Source of the DNA: JBDHRG01 sp039807445
GTDB taxonomy: Bacteria; Pseudomonadota; Gammaproteobacteria; Competibacterales; Competibacteraceae
Assembly (NCBI GenBank): GCA_039807445.1
Contig: JBDHRG010000206.1
Span: forward strand, 1-6,372
DNA: 6,372 nucleotides
Reading direction: 5' to 3'
The translations under genes were made by a program, and so were the position numbers. The notes beneath the pieces are model-generated. The model searched no databases. It had not been told where the DNA came from and saw only the letters and a program-made list of their open reading frames with translations. Positions 6,166 through 6,372 of this stretch are shown piece after piece (the stretch's first letter is position 1; every line of letters starts with the position of its first letter).

Positions 6166-6177
6166 GTGAAGATCGGC
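6127..6177 (+). repeat. Inverted repeat enclosing the transposase start codon
   Basis: GATCTTCAC (6130-6138) is the exact reverse complement of GTGAAGATC (6166-6174), which is the start codon and next two codons of the transposase gene. In RNA the stem extends to 12 pairs with one G-U (6127-6138 with 6166-6177). The loop is 27 bases long and can form a nested CTGC/GCAG stem (6143-6146 with 6158-6161). The fold would hide the GTG start and place the possible Shine-Dalgarno GGAA (6153-6156) in the inner loop. It could be a translational block or a binding site for the recombinase; neither is shown. Confidence 0.6.
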
Positions 6178-6372
6178 GAAGCTGCGGCGATGCTCGGTTC
6201 GACGCCGGCAACGCTACGCAAGTGGGAAGCGAGCGGGGAACTGCTCCCCGCCCGCAAGACCAAGGGTGGCACGCGCTACTACGCGGTGTCGGATTTGCTG
6301 AGGCTGGGCGACAGCGAGGCGCCCACGATCGGCTACGCTCGCGTGTCCTCCCACGACCAGAAAGAGGACCTG
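6166..6372 (+). CDS. tnpA: IS607-family serine transposase TnpA, 5' part
   Basis: This gene starts at GTG 6166 and is open for 69 codons to the window edge. Residues 1-45 (MKIGEAAAMLGSTPATLRKW, then GELLPARKTKGGTRYYAVSDL) form a MerR-like helix-turn-helix and wing. Residues 56-67 (GYARVSSHDQKE) are the start of a serine-recombinase catalytic domain; Ser61 is the expected nucleophile and Arg59 the conserved arginine. A MerR-type DNA-binding domain placed before, not after, a small serine recombinase domain is the hallmark of IS607 transposases, which move elements through a circular intermediate without terminal inverted repeats. GGAA at 6153-6156 is a plausible ribosome-binding site, nine bases upstream. 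No in-frame upstream start is supported. The rest of the catalytic domain, and any tnpB nuclease gene with its guide RNA, would lie beyond the edge. Whether the gene is intact is unknown. Confidence 0.88.
   Translation, partial: MKIGEAAAMLGSTPATLRKWEASGELLPARKTKGGTRYYAVSDLLRLGDSEAPTIGYARVSSHDQKEDL

Larger units (their letters stand above)
6092..6372 (+). mobile_element. Left part of an IS607-family insertion sequence
   Basis: The mobile element is inferred from the transposase gene at 6166 and the drop in G+C from about base 6092. IS607 elements usually have no terminal inverted repeats and make no target duplication, so the left end cannot be placed from the sequence alone; the given start is only the composition change. 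The transposase reads away from iscX in the same direction. IS607 elements often carry a TnpB-type RNA-guided nuclease gene after tnpA. None is visible here because the window ends early in tnpA. Confidence 0.6.

Noticed and set aside
5933..6211. Minus-strand 92-codon frame spanning iscX and the junction
   Set aside because: It has a Ser/Arg-rich random composition, runs across two unrelated DNA segments, and resembles no family.
1..6372. CRISPR arrays, tRNA or rRNA genes, riboswitches
   Set aside because: I found no regularly spaced repeats, no tRNA-like cloverleaf and no rRNA-like sequence. The gaps between genes are too short for known riboswitches.

Overview
The window is a complete housekeeping iron-sulfur cluster assembly (ISC) operon from a high-GC proteobacterium, flanked by the end of a tRNA methyltransferase gene and by the start of an insertion sequence. 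All recognised genes are on the + strand. The gene order trmJ-iscR-iscS-iscU-iscA-hscB-hscA-fdx-iscX is that of Gammaproteobacteria, and the proteins resemble the E. coli versions closely: IscS has 404 residues and IscA 107, with every catalytic or ligand cysteine at E. coli numbering. The DNA is roughly 70% G+C. I infer a high-GC gammaproteobacterium, less likely a betaproteobacterium. The genus cannot be fixed from this sequence.

Layout. Bases 1-464 hold the 3' end of trmJ. The short gap after it carries a strong sigma70-type promoter (TTGACT, 18 bp spacer, TATAAA) overlapped by a probable type 1 IscR operator. That operator reaches into the trmJ stop codon. The genes iscR (519-983) to iscX (5848-6048) follow with spacers from a 1-base overlap to 95 bases. 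Two spacers are long enough to carry structure: a large imperfect stem-loop between iscS and iscU, and a compact GC-rich hairpin between hscB and hscA. After iscX the base composition falls to about 50% G+C. A GTG-started gene then encodes a MerR-like helix-turn-helix fused to a serine-recombinase active-site motif, the signature of an IS607-family transposase. It runs off the window edge.

How the genes work together. IscS takes sulfur from cysteine and passes it to the scaffold IscU, with ferredoxin supplying electrons and IscX probably tuning IscS. The co-chaperone HscB brings loaded IscU to HscA, whose ATP cycle releases the cluster to acceptors, with IscA as an A-type carrier. IscR senses the cluster supply and most likely represses its own promoter when holo.

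The core operon is conventional and I see no undescribed multi-gene system inside the window. The points worth a second look are regulatory: the iscS-iscU stem-loop, and an inverted repeat that would bury the start codon of the transposase.
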